The notes under the pieces are model-generated. The model saw only the letters and a program-made list of their open reading frames with translations. It did not search any database and had not been told where the DNA came from. Of a DNA stretch of 46,244 bases, positions 19,253 through 27,300 are shown piece after piece. Both the position numbers and the translations under genes were made by a program. Source of the DNA: an uncultured Prevotellaceae bacterium (lineage in GTDB: Bacteria; Bacteroidota; Bacteroidia; Bacteroidales; Bacteroidaceae); assembly GCA_947170495.1 (NCBI GenBank), contig CAMVUB010000019.1, forward strand, positions 1 to 46,244, written 5' to 3'. The stretch's first letter is position 1, and the number at the start of each line of letters is the position of its first letter.

Positions 19253-20368
19253 TCATCCATCTTTCTGCTTCCACTCCATCACACTCTTGCCCATGCGCTG
19301 CTTGAAGGCGAGGGCGAAGGTGCTGTAGCTGCGATAACCACTCTGGGTAGCCAGTCCTTGGACTGTGAAGAAACGCTGGGCTGCGACGGCCTCGGTGTAG
19401 AGACGGATGAAATGACGGATGCGAAGGTCGTTGATGTAGGCGTTGTAGTTCGTATCCTGATGCACGAAGTACAGCCTGAGATAGGTGCGGTTGGTGCCAA
19501 TGGCCTGGGCCAGCTGGGAGACGGTCAGGTCATGCTGAAGGTACAGCTGCGCATCCTCGCAATGCTGCTTCAGCAAGGAGGCTATTTTCTCGTTTGCGGC
19601 ATCAGCCTCACCCCGAATGTAATCAATCCCCTCGCCACTTGGAGAGGGGGCGGGGGGGAGGCTTTGGTCGGGGGTGAGGCTACTCAGCGTCTCGACGCGC
19701 CACAGCAGATAGCCGATGAGCAGCAAATCACTCAACTGGATGATATATTCGTAGGTCATACCCCCGTAGCCCACTATGTAATAGGCGAACAGGAGCATGA
19801 TGACGGTCACCACCAGAAAACTCCGCCACACCTCCTTGTGCTCGAGGTCGGCATAGTTGTCGCGCAGCCAGCGTCCGTAGCGACGCACCTCGCGCACCAT
19901 ATATATCGTGAAGCCAACGGCGGCCAGCAGGAAATAGCCTCGCACCCACGGCAACAGGGCATCGAAACGGGTGACAATGCACACTGCTATTCCCGCCACG
20001 AGCGGAGCCACCACCACGCCGATGGGCCACAGCGGGCGCCGCCGGTCCTGCAGCATGCAGAGCATGACGATGAGCGCCAGGGGAATCGTCAGTAAGCAGT
20101 CGAGCAGTCCGCCTATCATCATGCCCAGCATGGCAGCCTCGCTCGAATCGGACACGACAGCTGGTATGTACCATAAATGCCCCAAGGCGCAGACCATCAT
20201 GAATGCAGCTGTCCACCGCCGCAGTCTGAGTGGCGGCGTGACATCAGCGGCAAAGGCATTGCCCCGCCGCAACAACAAGTAAACACCTGCCACTGCATTC
20301 ATCGCTGTCACGATGGAATAAAGTATGATATACAGCGTATCTTCTTGAACCTGATCGTAGATGTACAT
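19253..20368 (-). CDS. Membrane-anchored AraC-family transcriptional regulator, 371 aa
   Basis: The N-terminal two thirds has about six hydrophobic segments (for example 'LYIILYSIVTAMNAVAGVYLL' near residues 11-31, and others up to about residue 215). The C-terminal ~105 residues form an AraC/XylS DNA-binding domain with two helix-turn-helix units: 'LTVSQLAQAIGTNRTYLRLY' and 'FTVQGLATQSGYRSYSTFAL', then 'FKQRMGKSVMEW'. I chose the ATG at 20366-20368 (MYIYDQVQ) because the longer frame upstream runs through the HipA remnant. It lies upstream of and co-oriented with the giant operon, so it probably regulates it (inference). The linker between membrane part and HTH contains a GC-rich palindromic element coding for 'LPPAPSPSGEG' at 19627-19665. 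Confidence 0.85.
   Translation of the reverse strand: MYIYDQVQEDTLYIILYSIVTAMNAVAGVYLLLRRGNAFAADVTPPLRLRRWTAAFMMVCALGHLWYIPAVVSDSSEAAMLGMMIGGLLDCLLTIPLALIVMLCMLQDRRRPLWPIGVVVAPLVAGIAVCIVTRFDALLPWVRGYFLLAAVGFTIYMVREVRRYGRWLRDNYADLEHKEVWRSFLVVTVIMLLFAYYIVGYGGMTYEYIIQLSDLLLIGYLLWRVETLSSLTPDQSLPPAPSPSGEGIDYIRGEADAANEKIASLLKQHCEDAQLYLQHDLTVSQLAQAIGTNRTYLRLYFVHQDTNYNAYINDLRIRHFIRLYTEAVAAQRFFTVQGLATQSGYRSYSTFALAFKQRMGKSVMEWKQKDG
19627..19665. repeat. GC-rich palindromic element, class 1, inside the AraC-type regulator gene
   Basis: The pattern CCCCTC-n-GAGGGGG-CGGGGGGGAGG-CTTT matches the copies in hppA (34743-34780) and at the mtaB/glycosyltransferase junction. It stays in frame and encodes a Pro/Ser/Gly linker between membrane and DNA-binding parts. 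Confidence 0.55.
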
Positions 20369-20379
20369 GATTGAATGAA

Positions 20380-20552
20380 TTATTTGCTTGCAGGTGTCTG
20401 TCCTGTCATTCTCGGTAATAACAGTTCTGCTACGAACTGGTGCAGTTTCTCCTCGTTCATCTTGATGCCACCACACTCGGCCTACGCTCGTCCCAGTAGA
20501 GGCTTCCCACTTCCTGCCCCCAGAGCATCACCCTAACGATATTACTTTGCAT
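20380..20552 (-). pseudogene. Remnant of a hipA-type kinase gene with a large internal deletion
   Basis: An ATG at 20550-20552 overlaps the last codons of the HipB-like gene by 11 bases, the usual hipB-hipA arrangement. It opens a frame reading 'VRVMLWGQEVGSLYWDERR', which looks like the N-terminal end of Bacteroidetes HipA proteins. The frame stops after 31 codons. In another frame the bases then read 'MNEEKLHQFVAELLLPRM' and stop at 20380-20382, which looks like a C-terminal end. Both ends survive but the kinase core is missing. The HipA assignment is from recall of the family, not from a search. Confidence 0.55.
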
Positions 20553-20862
20553 GTCTTACTCTTTTGCGTTTTCCTTGTTGAACTTTCAGTAGCTCGTATG
20601 GTGATATCGGAATCTCCGGCAACACCTCGTCCAAGCCCTGAGCGAAGTCAATGGCTTTTAAGAGGGATATGAATATCGCCAGCGACAAATTATACAACTG
20701 CCCGTTCTCAAACTTCCTGACGGTGACAACGCTGACGCCCGACTTGTCCGCCACTTCTTTTTGCGTCATGTCGCAAGCGATGCGGTAGTCCTTGAATCGT
20801 TCGCCAAGCGTGGCTACAATCTCAGGGGTTGTCAAATTTGATATGCTTCCTTCATGTTTCAT
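20542..20862 (-). CDS. HipB-like Xre-family regulator, 106 aa
   Basis: A helix-turn-helix of the Cro/CI type spans about residues 20-75: 'FKDYRIACDMTQKEVADKSG' followed by 'VSVVTVRKFENGQLYNLSL'. The C-terminal end is basic ('QQGKRKRVRHAK'). Proteins of this kind precede hipA-type kinase genes and act as DNA-binding antitoxins and operon repressors. Here only a 5' and a 3' scrap of the partner remain, so it is probably an orphan antitoxin. The start ATG lies 4 bp from a TACCTTTG -7 box, giving a nearly leaderless transcript. An alternative is an unrelated small regulator, but the 11-base overlap with the HipA-like remnant favours HipB. Confidence 0.8.
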   Translation of the reverse strand: MKHEGSISNLTTPEIVATLGERFKDYRIACDMTQKEVADKSGVSVVTVRKFENGQLYNLSLAIFISLLKAIDFAQGLDEVLPEIPISPYELLKVQQGKRKRVRHAK

Positions 20863-20866
20863 GGCG

Positions 20867-20897
20867 CAAAGGTAAGTATATTTTCTGTTATAGCCAA
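20867..20897 (-). promoter_or_regulatory. Promoter of the HipB-like gene
   Basis: TACCTTTG (-7) is followed on the plus strand, 20 bp further, by CAA, the complement of a -33 TTG. The -7 box ends only 4 bp before the ATG. Confidence 0.6.
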
Positions 20898-20980
20898 ATT
20901 TGTAGCGTAAAAAATAAATTACTTACGCTTAAAAGGCGGAAAAGGCCATGGAGGAAGGAGGGGAAAATAGGGTATGAAAG

Positions 20981-21023
20981 AAACGGCTACGGGGTATGGA
21001 GAAAACGGCTACACCCTATGGAG
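20981..21023 (+). repeat. Pair of 21-bp direct repeats differing only in a 4-bp core
   Basis: Copies at 20981-21001 and 21003-21023 share AAACGGCTAC and TATGGAG. They differ only in the middle four bases (GGGG versus ACCC). The second copy also forms the left arm of the hairpin at 21009-21050. Confidence 0.65.
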
Positions 21024-21050
21024 TGTTTGCGTTCGCTCCATAGGGTGTAG
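21009..21050 (-). terminator. Perfect 15-bp hairpin at the end of the GH20 remnant
   Basis: Arms CTACACCCTATGGAG (21009-21023) and its exact complement (21036-21050) enclose a 12-base loop. On the minus strand the hairpin is followed by CCGTTTTC, a weak U-tract. The stop of the GH20 remnant at 21016 lies within it, so the last residues of that ORF are encoded by the hairpin. Confidence 0.55.
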
Positions 21051-21597
21051 AAAAGTGGGTGTAGAACGGTGAAAGGCTTTCCACGCGGAGGTTGGTGACA
21101 CGGCTGCGGAGGGTAGCGTCGGTGCGCTGGAGGGGGAACTGAAGGGTGCGGACTTGCTTGAAGGGTTTATTGCGGGGCATCAGGCGTACGTCAGGACCAA
21201 GGGTCTCGACGAGGCGGCCGTTGACATAGAGGCGCGTCTCGCGGTGGTCGCCCTCGATGGCGATGTGCTCGTGCGTGCCGGGCTTCAGGGCGTGGCGGAA
21301 GGTGAAGAGGTAGCCATCGCGGACGAAGCCGAGGCGACCTGTGACGGGGTCGGCAAGGTAAAACTCAGCATCGCGGCTGCGGAAGAGGGCGGTGCCACGA
21401 AGTTCTCCCGCAGTGCCCGCCGCGGGACGCAGGCGGGCGTCGGCATAGAGGATGCGGCTGTCAGCCGTCAGGGCCAACTGCCCTACTCCACCCTTCCACT
21501 CGTGGATGGCAGGAATCGTGAACGGCCGCGGATTCGTCTCAGCATTACCCGTCACAGCGCACAGCACCGCGACCAGGAGAAATAATATCTTTTTCAT
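21016..21597 (-). pseudogene. Internally deleted family 20 beta-N-acetylhexosaminidase, 193 aa
   Basis: Residues 1-19 are a signal peptide. 'RPFTIPAIHEWKGGVGQL' and 'SRILYADARLRPAAGT' (about 24-62) resemble the N-terminal, pre-catalytic domain of Bacteroidetes GH20 hexosaminidases. From about residue 68, 'RSRDAEFYLADPVTGRLGF', 'AIEGDHRETRLYVNGRLVET' and 'VRTLQFPLQR' resemble the LamG-like C-terminal segment of the same enzymes. The catalytic barrel with its Asp-Glu pair, some 450-500 residues, is absent. The frame is kept across the junction. The gene retains its promoter, so a secreted binding-only protein may still be made. Family assignment is from recall. Confidence 0.55.
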
Positions 21598-21615
21598 ATT
21601 GGTTGAGGATTATAG

Positions 21616-21684
21616 TTTAGCGGTTAAAGGTTAGCGGTTAAAGGTTAGAGGTTAGCGTTATGGTTATGGTTATCGTTATCGTTT
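21616..21684 (-). repeat. Simple repeats (TAACC and ATAACG units) in the leader of the GH20 remnant
   Basis: Between promoter and ATG the coding strand holds runs of ATAACG/ATAACC and CTAACCTTTAACCG units. The composition is like the arrays before other start codons here. Confidence 0.5.
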
Positions 21685-21694
21685 AATCATGGCA

Positions 21695-21725
21695 CAAAGA
21701 TAGTGTTTTACGCGTGATGCCACAA
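21695..21725 (-). promoter_or_regulatory. Promoter of the GH20 remnant
   Basis: On the minus strand TATCTTTG (-7) and TTG (-33) are 20 bp apart. The signal is intact although the gene is truncated. Confidence 0.6.
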
Positions 21726-21732
21726 GGATAAC

Positions 21733-21771
21733 GGTAAAAAATACAGATTTCAACGAAGATTTCTCATGCGA
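21733..21771 (+). repeat. 39-bp dispersed motif, copy A
   Basis: It matches 30718-30756 at 33 of 39 positions by my alignment, with shared blocks GATTTCAAC and TCTCATGCGA. Both copies are intergenic and in the same orientation. Confidence 0.5.
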
Positions 21772-21856
21772 GATGGAGGTCGTTAACTTCCGTGACCACA
21801 ACGATAGCGTGTTTTGTTGCCATCAGTTGAAAGCCTCCAACTCGTAGAGCACTAAC

Positions 21857-23338
21857 CTACTCGTCCATCTTTTCCAGAAGCCAAACGTACGCACGCTCGG
21901 GGCTGTAGTCAGCTTCGGGCGTGCCGTCGTCGTTGAGGTCATAGACGGCCCAGTATAGTCCGCAACCCCACGCCTCGGTGGCCAGGTTGGTGGAGCGGAT
22001 GGCGTAGCAGCCGTTGTCGCCGAGGAACAGCACTTTTTCCTGAACAACGTGGTTGCCCAAAGCGACGGTACACAGCCGCCCGTAGCCCGGAACATAAGCC
22101 TCGTTATCCAGATGCGGACATTCGAATGTGATGTTCCGTACGTCAGCGCCTTCACCGGCCTCATAGAAGATACGCCAAGCCGGGACGCGGTACTTTGGAT
22201 CGCCATGTGTGGTCGAGTCTGTCTGTTGGATTGTGAAAATGCAGGAGTCTGTGGGAGTCTCTGTCAGATAGCCGTCTGCCCGCAGATAAAAGCGATGAGC
22301 TTGTGAGTCCTCCGCGTGTATCCTATACCGGCCATCCGTGATGGTCTTTAATGCTGCTTTATATTCCTGGTCGCGGTCCTGAAGCATCCGTATAGCCTCC
22401 GTGGGGTCGAAGTCACCCACTTCCTCAAACATGAACAGGTTGCCGTCGTCAAACATCCTGTTGATGGTGCCGTAGTCCGTAACAAATGGACCATATACAC
22501 TATTGACATTCAGCGAACACACCGTCTTGCAGTTCTTGAAGTCGATGACAAAGCAGCTGTCCGCCTCCTGATGGATGTCCAGCGAGCAGTCATTGGGGTC
22601 ACCCTTGGCCAGAGGCGCATCGTCCTCATGGACACCCACATTGATGAAGCGGTTGTCCTCCACGCTGAAGAGATAGTAACTGCCCTCGTAGAAGAGGATG
22701 GCAAAGGGGCTTGCCGCCTCACAGCGGTTCTGTTGAGCCGACGTGAAGGTCGTTCCCAAATGGCGGCCCAGCACTCCGAGAAGCCCGCGCATATCGTGAC
22801 GTGTGTGGATGATATACTGCTTCGTATTGCTCAGCTGACTCAGGTCTGTGACATACACGGGCGCTGGCGGTGCCGACAACAGCTTATACAAAAATACGCC
22901 TCCCACGAGAACGACAACTGCAGCTACAGCAGCCCACGCAACCTCCTTCATCCAGCTGGATTTGGATGGTGATGCATTCGGGGTAATAGGAGCTTCTATA
23001 GTTTCTGAAGTTATCTGGGATTCTATGGCTTCTGGGGCAACGGGGTTCTGTAGAGAAGCTGAGCGTTCTGAGCGTTCTGTCTCATCGGCGACAGGCTGAT
23101 GTGCCACGAAATCATCGTAGCTCATATACCCCAGGAAATGTGCCAGAATATCCAGCGTCACCCTGCGGGGCTCCACGCCCTTCATGGCTCCCCACAGGCG
23201 CATCAACGTGGAGTAGCTGATATGTTCCTTGGTTCGTTCCTCAATTTGTTCAGCAATTTTCTTGAAGTGGGAGGGTGCCGTGGGCTTCATTCCCACTTCC
23301 TTTTCCACTGCCTTACACAGAGCGTTACATTCAATCAT
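21857..23338 (-). CDS. Single-pass membrane regulator with an ectodomain shared with the adjacent LRR protein, 493 aa
   Basis: Residues 1-80 form a cytoplasmic domain ('APSHFKKIAEQIEERTKEHI', 'SYSTLMRLWGAMKG', 'TLDILAHFLGYMSYDDF'). I recognise it as a recurrent Bacteroidetes helix-turn-helix-like module. After a polar linker, a transmembrane helix lies at about 132-151 ('AAVAAVVVLVGGVFLYKLL'). The rest (about 160-493) should be outside the cytoplasm. It aligns with the C-terminal half of the LRR protein encoded at 24392-27535: 'DLSQLSNTKQYII' versus 'DLSELSNSKQYII', 'SPFAILFYEGSYYLFS' versus 'TPFAILQYGGNYYLYS', 'GDFDPTEAI' versus 'GDFDATEAI', and 'LGDNGCYAIR' versus 'LGDNGCYAVR'. It is transcribed divergently from that locus. 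A one-component membrane regulator is the best reading; DNA binding is inferred. Confidence 0.8.
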   Translation of the reverse strand: MIECNALCKAVEKEVGMKPTAPSHFKKIAEQIEERTKEHISYSTLMRLWGAMKGVEPRRVTLDILAHFLGYMSYDDFVAHQPVADETERSERSASLQNPVAPEAIESQITSETIEAPITPNASPSKSSWMKEVAWAAVAAVVVLVGGVFLYKLLSAPPAPVYVTDLSQLSNTKQYIIHTRHDMRGLLGVLGRHLGTTFTSAQQNRCEAASPFAILFYEGSYYLFSVEDNRFINVGVHEDDAPLAKGDPNDCSLDIHQEADSCFVIDFKNCKTVCSLNVNSVYGPFVTDYGTINRMFDDGNLFMFEEVGDFDPTEAIRMLQDRDQEYKAALKTITDGRYRIHAEDSQAHRFYLRADGYLTETPTDSCIFTIQQTDSTTHGDPKYRVPAWRIFYEAGEGADVRNITFECPHLDNEAYVPGYGRLCTVALGNHVVQEKVLFLGDNGCYAIRSTNLATEAWGCGLYWAVYDLNDDGTPEADYSPERAYVWLLEKMDE

Positions 23339-23365
23339 TTTTTTCTGTTAAATTTATTTTGCGGG

Positions 23366-23373
23366 CAAAGATA
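23366..23373 (-). promoter_or_regulatory. -7 box for the membrane regulator gene
   Basis: TATCTTTG on the minus strand, 27 bp before the ATG. No clear -33 TTG is seen at the expected distance, which would fit an activator-dependent or weak promoter. Confidence 0.5.
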
Positions 23374-23440
23374 ACGATTTTTATTGAAAACGGCTCCTTT
23401 CTTATGCAGAAAAGTCCCTTTCCCCCCATCATAAAGACGA

Positions 23441-23507
23441 AATGAAACCAAATGAAATCAGATGAAACGCGCATCGAGGAAAGAAATCTCAAATGAAACA
23501 CAATGAA
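23441..23507. promoter_or_regulatory. Phased ATGAA array in the divergent promoter region
   Basis: ATGAA occurs at 23442, 23452, 23462, 23493 and 23503, so spacings are 10, 10, 31 and 10 bp, all close to whole helical turns. The array ends at the -33 box of the UDG-like/LRR promoter. It looks like a binding site for a cooperatively binding regulator, possibly the divergent membrane protein. Confidence 0.45.
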
Positions 23508-23539
23508 TTTGCAGGTAAGGAAGTGAATCGCTACCTTTG
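23508..23539 (+). promoter_or_regulatory. Promoter of the UDG-like/LRR operon
   Basis: TTTG at 23508-23511 (-33) and TACCTTTG at 23532-23539 (-7) are separated by 20 bp. The ATG is 53 bp downstream in an A-rich leader. Confidence 0.7.
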
Positions 23540-23592
23540 CAAGGAAAAAGTGTCATTTGTAGAAACCAAGAACTAAAAAACATAGAAAGCCT

Positions 23593-24360
23593 ATGAACGA
23601 ACAGACAAGAAGACTTAAAAGTGACTACGAGCATATTCATAGTGAATACCTCGACTACTTCAACAGGAGGCGGAAAGACAACACTTCCACTCCTGATATG
23701 GAGCTCTATACTTTGGAAGATGATCTTTCAAATGGCATCCTGTTTGTGGGCATGAATCCGTCGGGGACAGATAAAGACCATTACAATAATAAAAGTCAGC
23801 ATAACGGGAAGCGGAAAGAAGACGTTTACGTGTACGAAGACATCGACACACCATACTTCAAGGCGATTGAAAAGTTGCTGGCGGAGATAAAGAAGGGTGA
23901 ATTTATTAAAGATGTCAATTCTTCTGTGTTGGACCTATTCAGCGTTGTTGAAAAGAAACAGAATGTACTGCAGGACGAATACTTAGGCAAAAAGAACGAA
24001 TGTCTTTACAACGCTATGATAGATATTTTCTTCAAGACCATCCTGCGTCTTAGGCCGAAGGTTCTTGTTGTTATAAACGCTTTCGTTGGAAGGTGCTTCA
24101 AGGGTTCACAGAGTTCGGAAGTCCCTTTGTCTGATGGCCGCTTTAAAGATTGGATAAAGCTAACCCCAAGCGAGGAGTTTGGCGGCTACGATATTACGAT
24201 CACCAAGCCTGAGAACGTCAAAGGCGATAAAGAACCTGAGACTCTCGCCACGCACATTTTCTTCTCCTCCATGCTCTCTGGCTCCCGCGCCCTCGACTGC
24301 GGCAGCCGCGAGAACTTGGCGTGGTTGGTGAGGAACTACCTGAAGAACAAATCTGCATAA
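23593..24360 (+). CDS. Uracil-DNA-glycosylase-superfamily-like protein, 255 aa
   Basis: No signal peptide, so cytoplasmic. 'GILFVGMNPSGTDKDHY' near residue 48 resembles motif A of the UDG fold. 'VLDLFSVVEKKQ' (about 112) and 'LRPKVLVVINAFVGRCF' (about 152) resemble the core strands. 'THIFFSSMLSGSRALDCGSR' (about 222) resembles the motif B region, where a His precedes the loop. Active-site identity is not certain and uracil excision is not shown. It lies 31 bp before the LRR protein gene and shares its promoter, an unusual pairing of a nucleotide- or DNA-acting protein with a surface protein. Base composition is visibly more AT-rich than in the flanking genes. An unrelated nucleotide-binding protein is the alternative. 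Confidence 0.5.
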   Translation: MNEQTRRLKSDYEHIHSEYLDYFNRRRKDNTSTPDMELYTLEDDLSNGILFVGMNPSGTDKDHYNNKSQHNGKRKEDVYVYEDIDTPYFKAIEKLLAEIKKGEFIKDVNSSVLDLFSVVEKKQNVLQDEYLGKKNECLYNAMIDIFFKTILRLRPKVLVVINAFVGRCFKGSQSSEVPLSDGRFKDWIKLTPSEEFGGYDITITKPENVKGDKEPETLATHIFFSSMLSGSRALDCGSRENLAWLVRNYLKNKSA

Positions 24361-24391
24361 ATTGTATCACAACATATAATATAAAAAAGAT

Positions 24392-27300
24392 ATGAAACTT
24401 AAACTTTTTACAGCCATTTTGCTGGCGCTGTTGACAAACATCAAAGCATCGGCATCATACACATGGACTAACGGTGCAACTACCTGGGAATTCTCTATTT
24501 CGGGAGGTAACGCAACCGTATTGGGTATTAGTGGATCTATTCCTTCTACACTTAACATTCCAACACATCTTTATGTAGGTACAACCCAATATCCTGTCAC
24601 GCGCATCGGAGCATATGCGTTTAAAGACATCACCAATTTGGAGCGCGTCAAAATTACTAATTGGGTGGACATCGGAAAAGGTGCGTTCATGAATTGCTCC
24701 AAATTGGCCCTCGTTGAATTCGACTATATTAGGGGATTGGATTTAAAAACCATCGGCGACGGAGCGTTCATGAATTGCTCCGAGCTGACCTACATTGAGA
24801 TCCCCCATTTCTACAAGAGCATCGGTCAATCTGCGTTTGCTGGTTGCTCCAAGTTGCGTGACATTCAATTTTCTGCATATGAACCACAAGCGGCTTATAT
24901 CGCCCATTATTTCCTCGAAAGTATTGGGGCATATGCGTTCGAAAACTGTACCAGCCTGAAAGAAGTCACCATCCTCGAGTCCGTAGAAAGCATCGGAGTC
25001 AACGCGTTCAAAGGTTGCTCCAGTCTAGCCAGTGTCACATTGGAATGCGAACATATTGGAAAAATGAGCACGATATTCGGCACTAATGTGCCTGAATACA
25101 CCATAGGTAGGACCGTGAAGAGCATCAGCGGAGATGCATTCTCAGATTGTACAGGCTTGAAACGTGTAAAGATTGTTGATTTGGCGACATGGTGTGCTAC
25201 TTCTTTTGAAACTTATCCATTCCCTGACTTGGTTACTTTATATTTCAACAATCAGAAGATAACCAATCTCGTTATTCCCAATACTGTGACAAGCATTGGG
25301 AGTTATACGTTCTGTTTATGTACTAGCCTGAAAAGCATCACCATCCCGAATTCTGTGACAAGTATCGGTGAGGGGGCGTTCGCTGGTACCGGCCTGAAAA
25401 GCGTCACCATCCCGAATTCTGTGACAAGTATCGGTGAGGGGGCGTTCTCTGCTTGTTCCGACCTAACAAACGTAACATTTCCCAACTCCGTAACGAGCAT
25501 CAATTTTGGGACATTCCAGGATTGTACCAGCCTGACTAACATCACTATCCCCAACTCCGTGACTAGCATCGGCGGATATGCGTTCCAGAATTGTACTAGC
25601 CTAACCTCTGTCGACATTCCCAATAGTGTGAATGAAATCGGTAGTGATGCTTTCTATGGTTGCACCAGTCTGACCTCTGTCACCATTGGCAACGGAGTGA
25701 AATCGATTGAACTTAATACGTTCAAAGACTGCACTAGCCTGACCGACGTAACGATTGGAAGCTCCTTGAAAGATATAGGATCGAATGCATTCAATAATTG
25801 TCCATTGATGTATGTGAGGGTAAATCGCAAGACGCCTCCGACATTAAATGAAACATCGCTTTCAAATACGAATAATGCTACATTATATGTACCAACCGGA
25901 AGCAAAGATAATTATAAAAAAGCTAACATCTGGAAGGATTTCAAGAAAATTTGGGAAGTTGATGTTCCTAATATGACTGAGACGTACACTTTCAGTTGTT
26001 GGCGTGGCGATGTGAGTTCCAATGGTTCTAAGCTCTACGGCACTAGAGAGGATGCCGCTTCGGAGTTTGCATTCATCGACTACGAGGGCACCAACTATCT
26101 TTACGACGTCACCCACAAGGCTTTCGTCATCCATACAACAGCTGCCAAAGCAGGATCAACGGGAAATCCGCTATTGGAAAGTCAAACGGACTTCTTCAAA
26201 GCTGTGAAGGGTCTGAAAAGGGGGAAGACGAACATTGAAGAATATCCTTACTACCTTGAAGATGGCTTTGGCAACTGGCTCAATATGGATAAGAATCTCA
26301 ATGTGTGTATGAATACATGGCAGAACTTCGAGGGCGGAAGAGGTGGCAACACCTATCAGATAGAGGTCGTAGACGATTGGTATGATGCTTCTGAAGCTCT
26401 TGAGATGCTTGATAGCTACTTCGCTTCCCATCGAAACCTCATCTCTGATCTCAGCGAGTTGAGCAACTCGAAGCAGTACATCATCTGCACAAAGGACGAA
26501 GCACGCGGATCCTTAGGCGTGGCAAACGGTGAACTGGCAAGCACCAACCCTGAGGCACAAGGACATAAGTGCGAGGAGGCAACGCCCTTCGCCATTCTAC
26601 AATATGGCGGCAACTATTATCTTTACAGTACGGCCGACCTGAAATTCATCACAGGCACGGGCGGAGAGACGGATAGTCCACAAACGGATGATGCTTGGAC
26701 GTTGGTAAAGAACGACAACGGCTACTTTATGTTCAAGGTAGCCAGCACGGGCAATGTGCTCAATGTAAATAACTCGCCCGGCATCCAAATTAACACCTGG
26801 GGGCAGGATGCACGGTATTGGGATGACGGCAATCAGTTCACCATCGAAGAGGCTGGCGACTTCGATGCCACGGAGGCCATCCAGATGTTAGTCAACTATA
26901 TCGTAGCTGCCACCGATGAACAGTATCAGGCAGCTCTCAACAGCGTAGTGACGGACACGCAGTATGCCATCTACACTCTCAATGGACGCACGCGCTACTA
27001 CCTGACGAGCGAGGGTTACCTGACAGCTCATCCGACCAGAGACTGTGTCCTCACCTTTGCCCGCACGGGGGGTGATGGTCTCTTCCGCTCACCGGGATGG
27101 AAGGTGGATGCCTGCTTCACGAACCCGCATCTATCGGAGAACGGTGGCGCGTCGGGGGACCTGCTGCCGCAGGGGCATATCCTGACGGATAAGCAAGGCC
27201 GCGACGACTGGGATGGGCAGGTATGGTATTTGGGTGACAACGGCTGCTATGCCGTACGCGCCACGAACGCCGTCAGTGACACATGGGGAGCCAACACCTA

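Noticed and set aside
25260..25780. CRISPR-like array
   Set aside because: The regular spacing comes from 22-23-codon LRR units in an open frame; there are no constant repeats with variable spacers.
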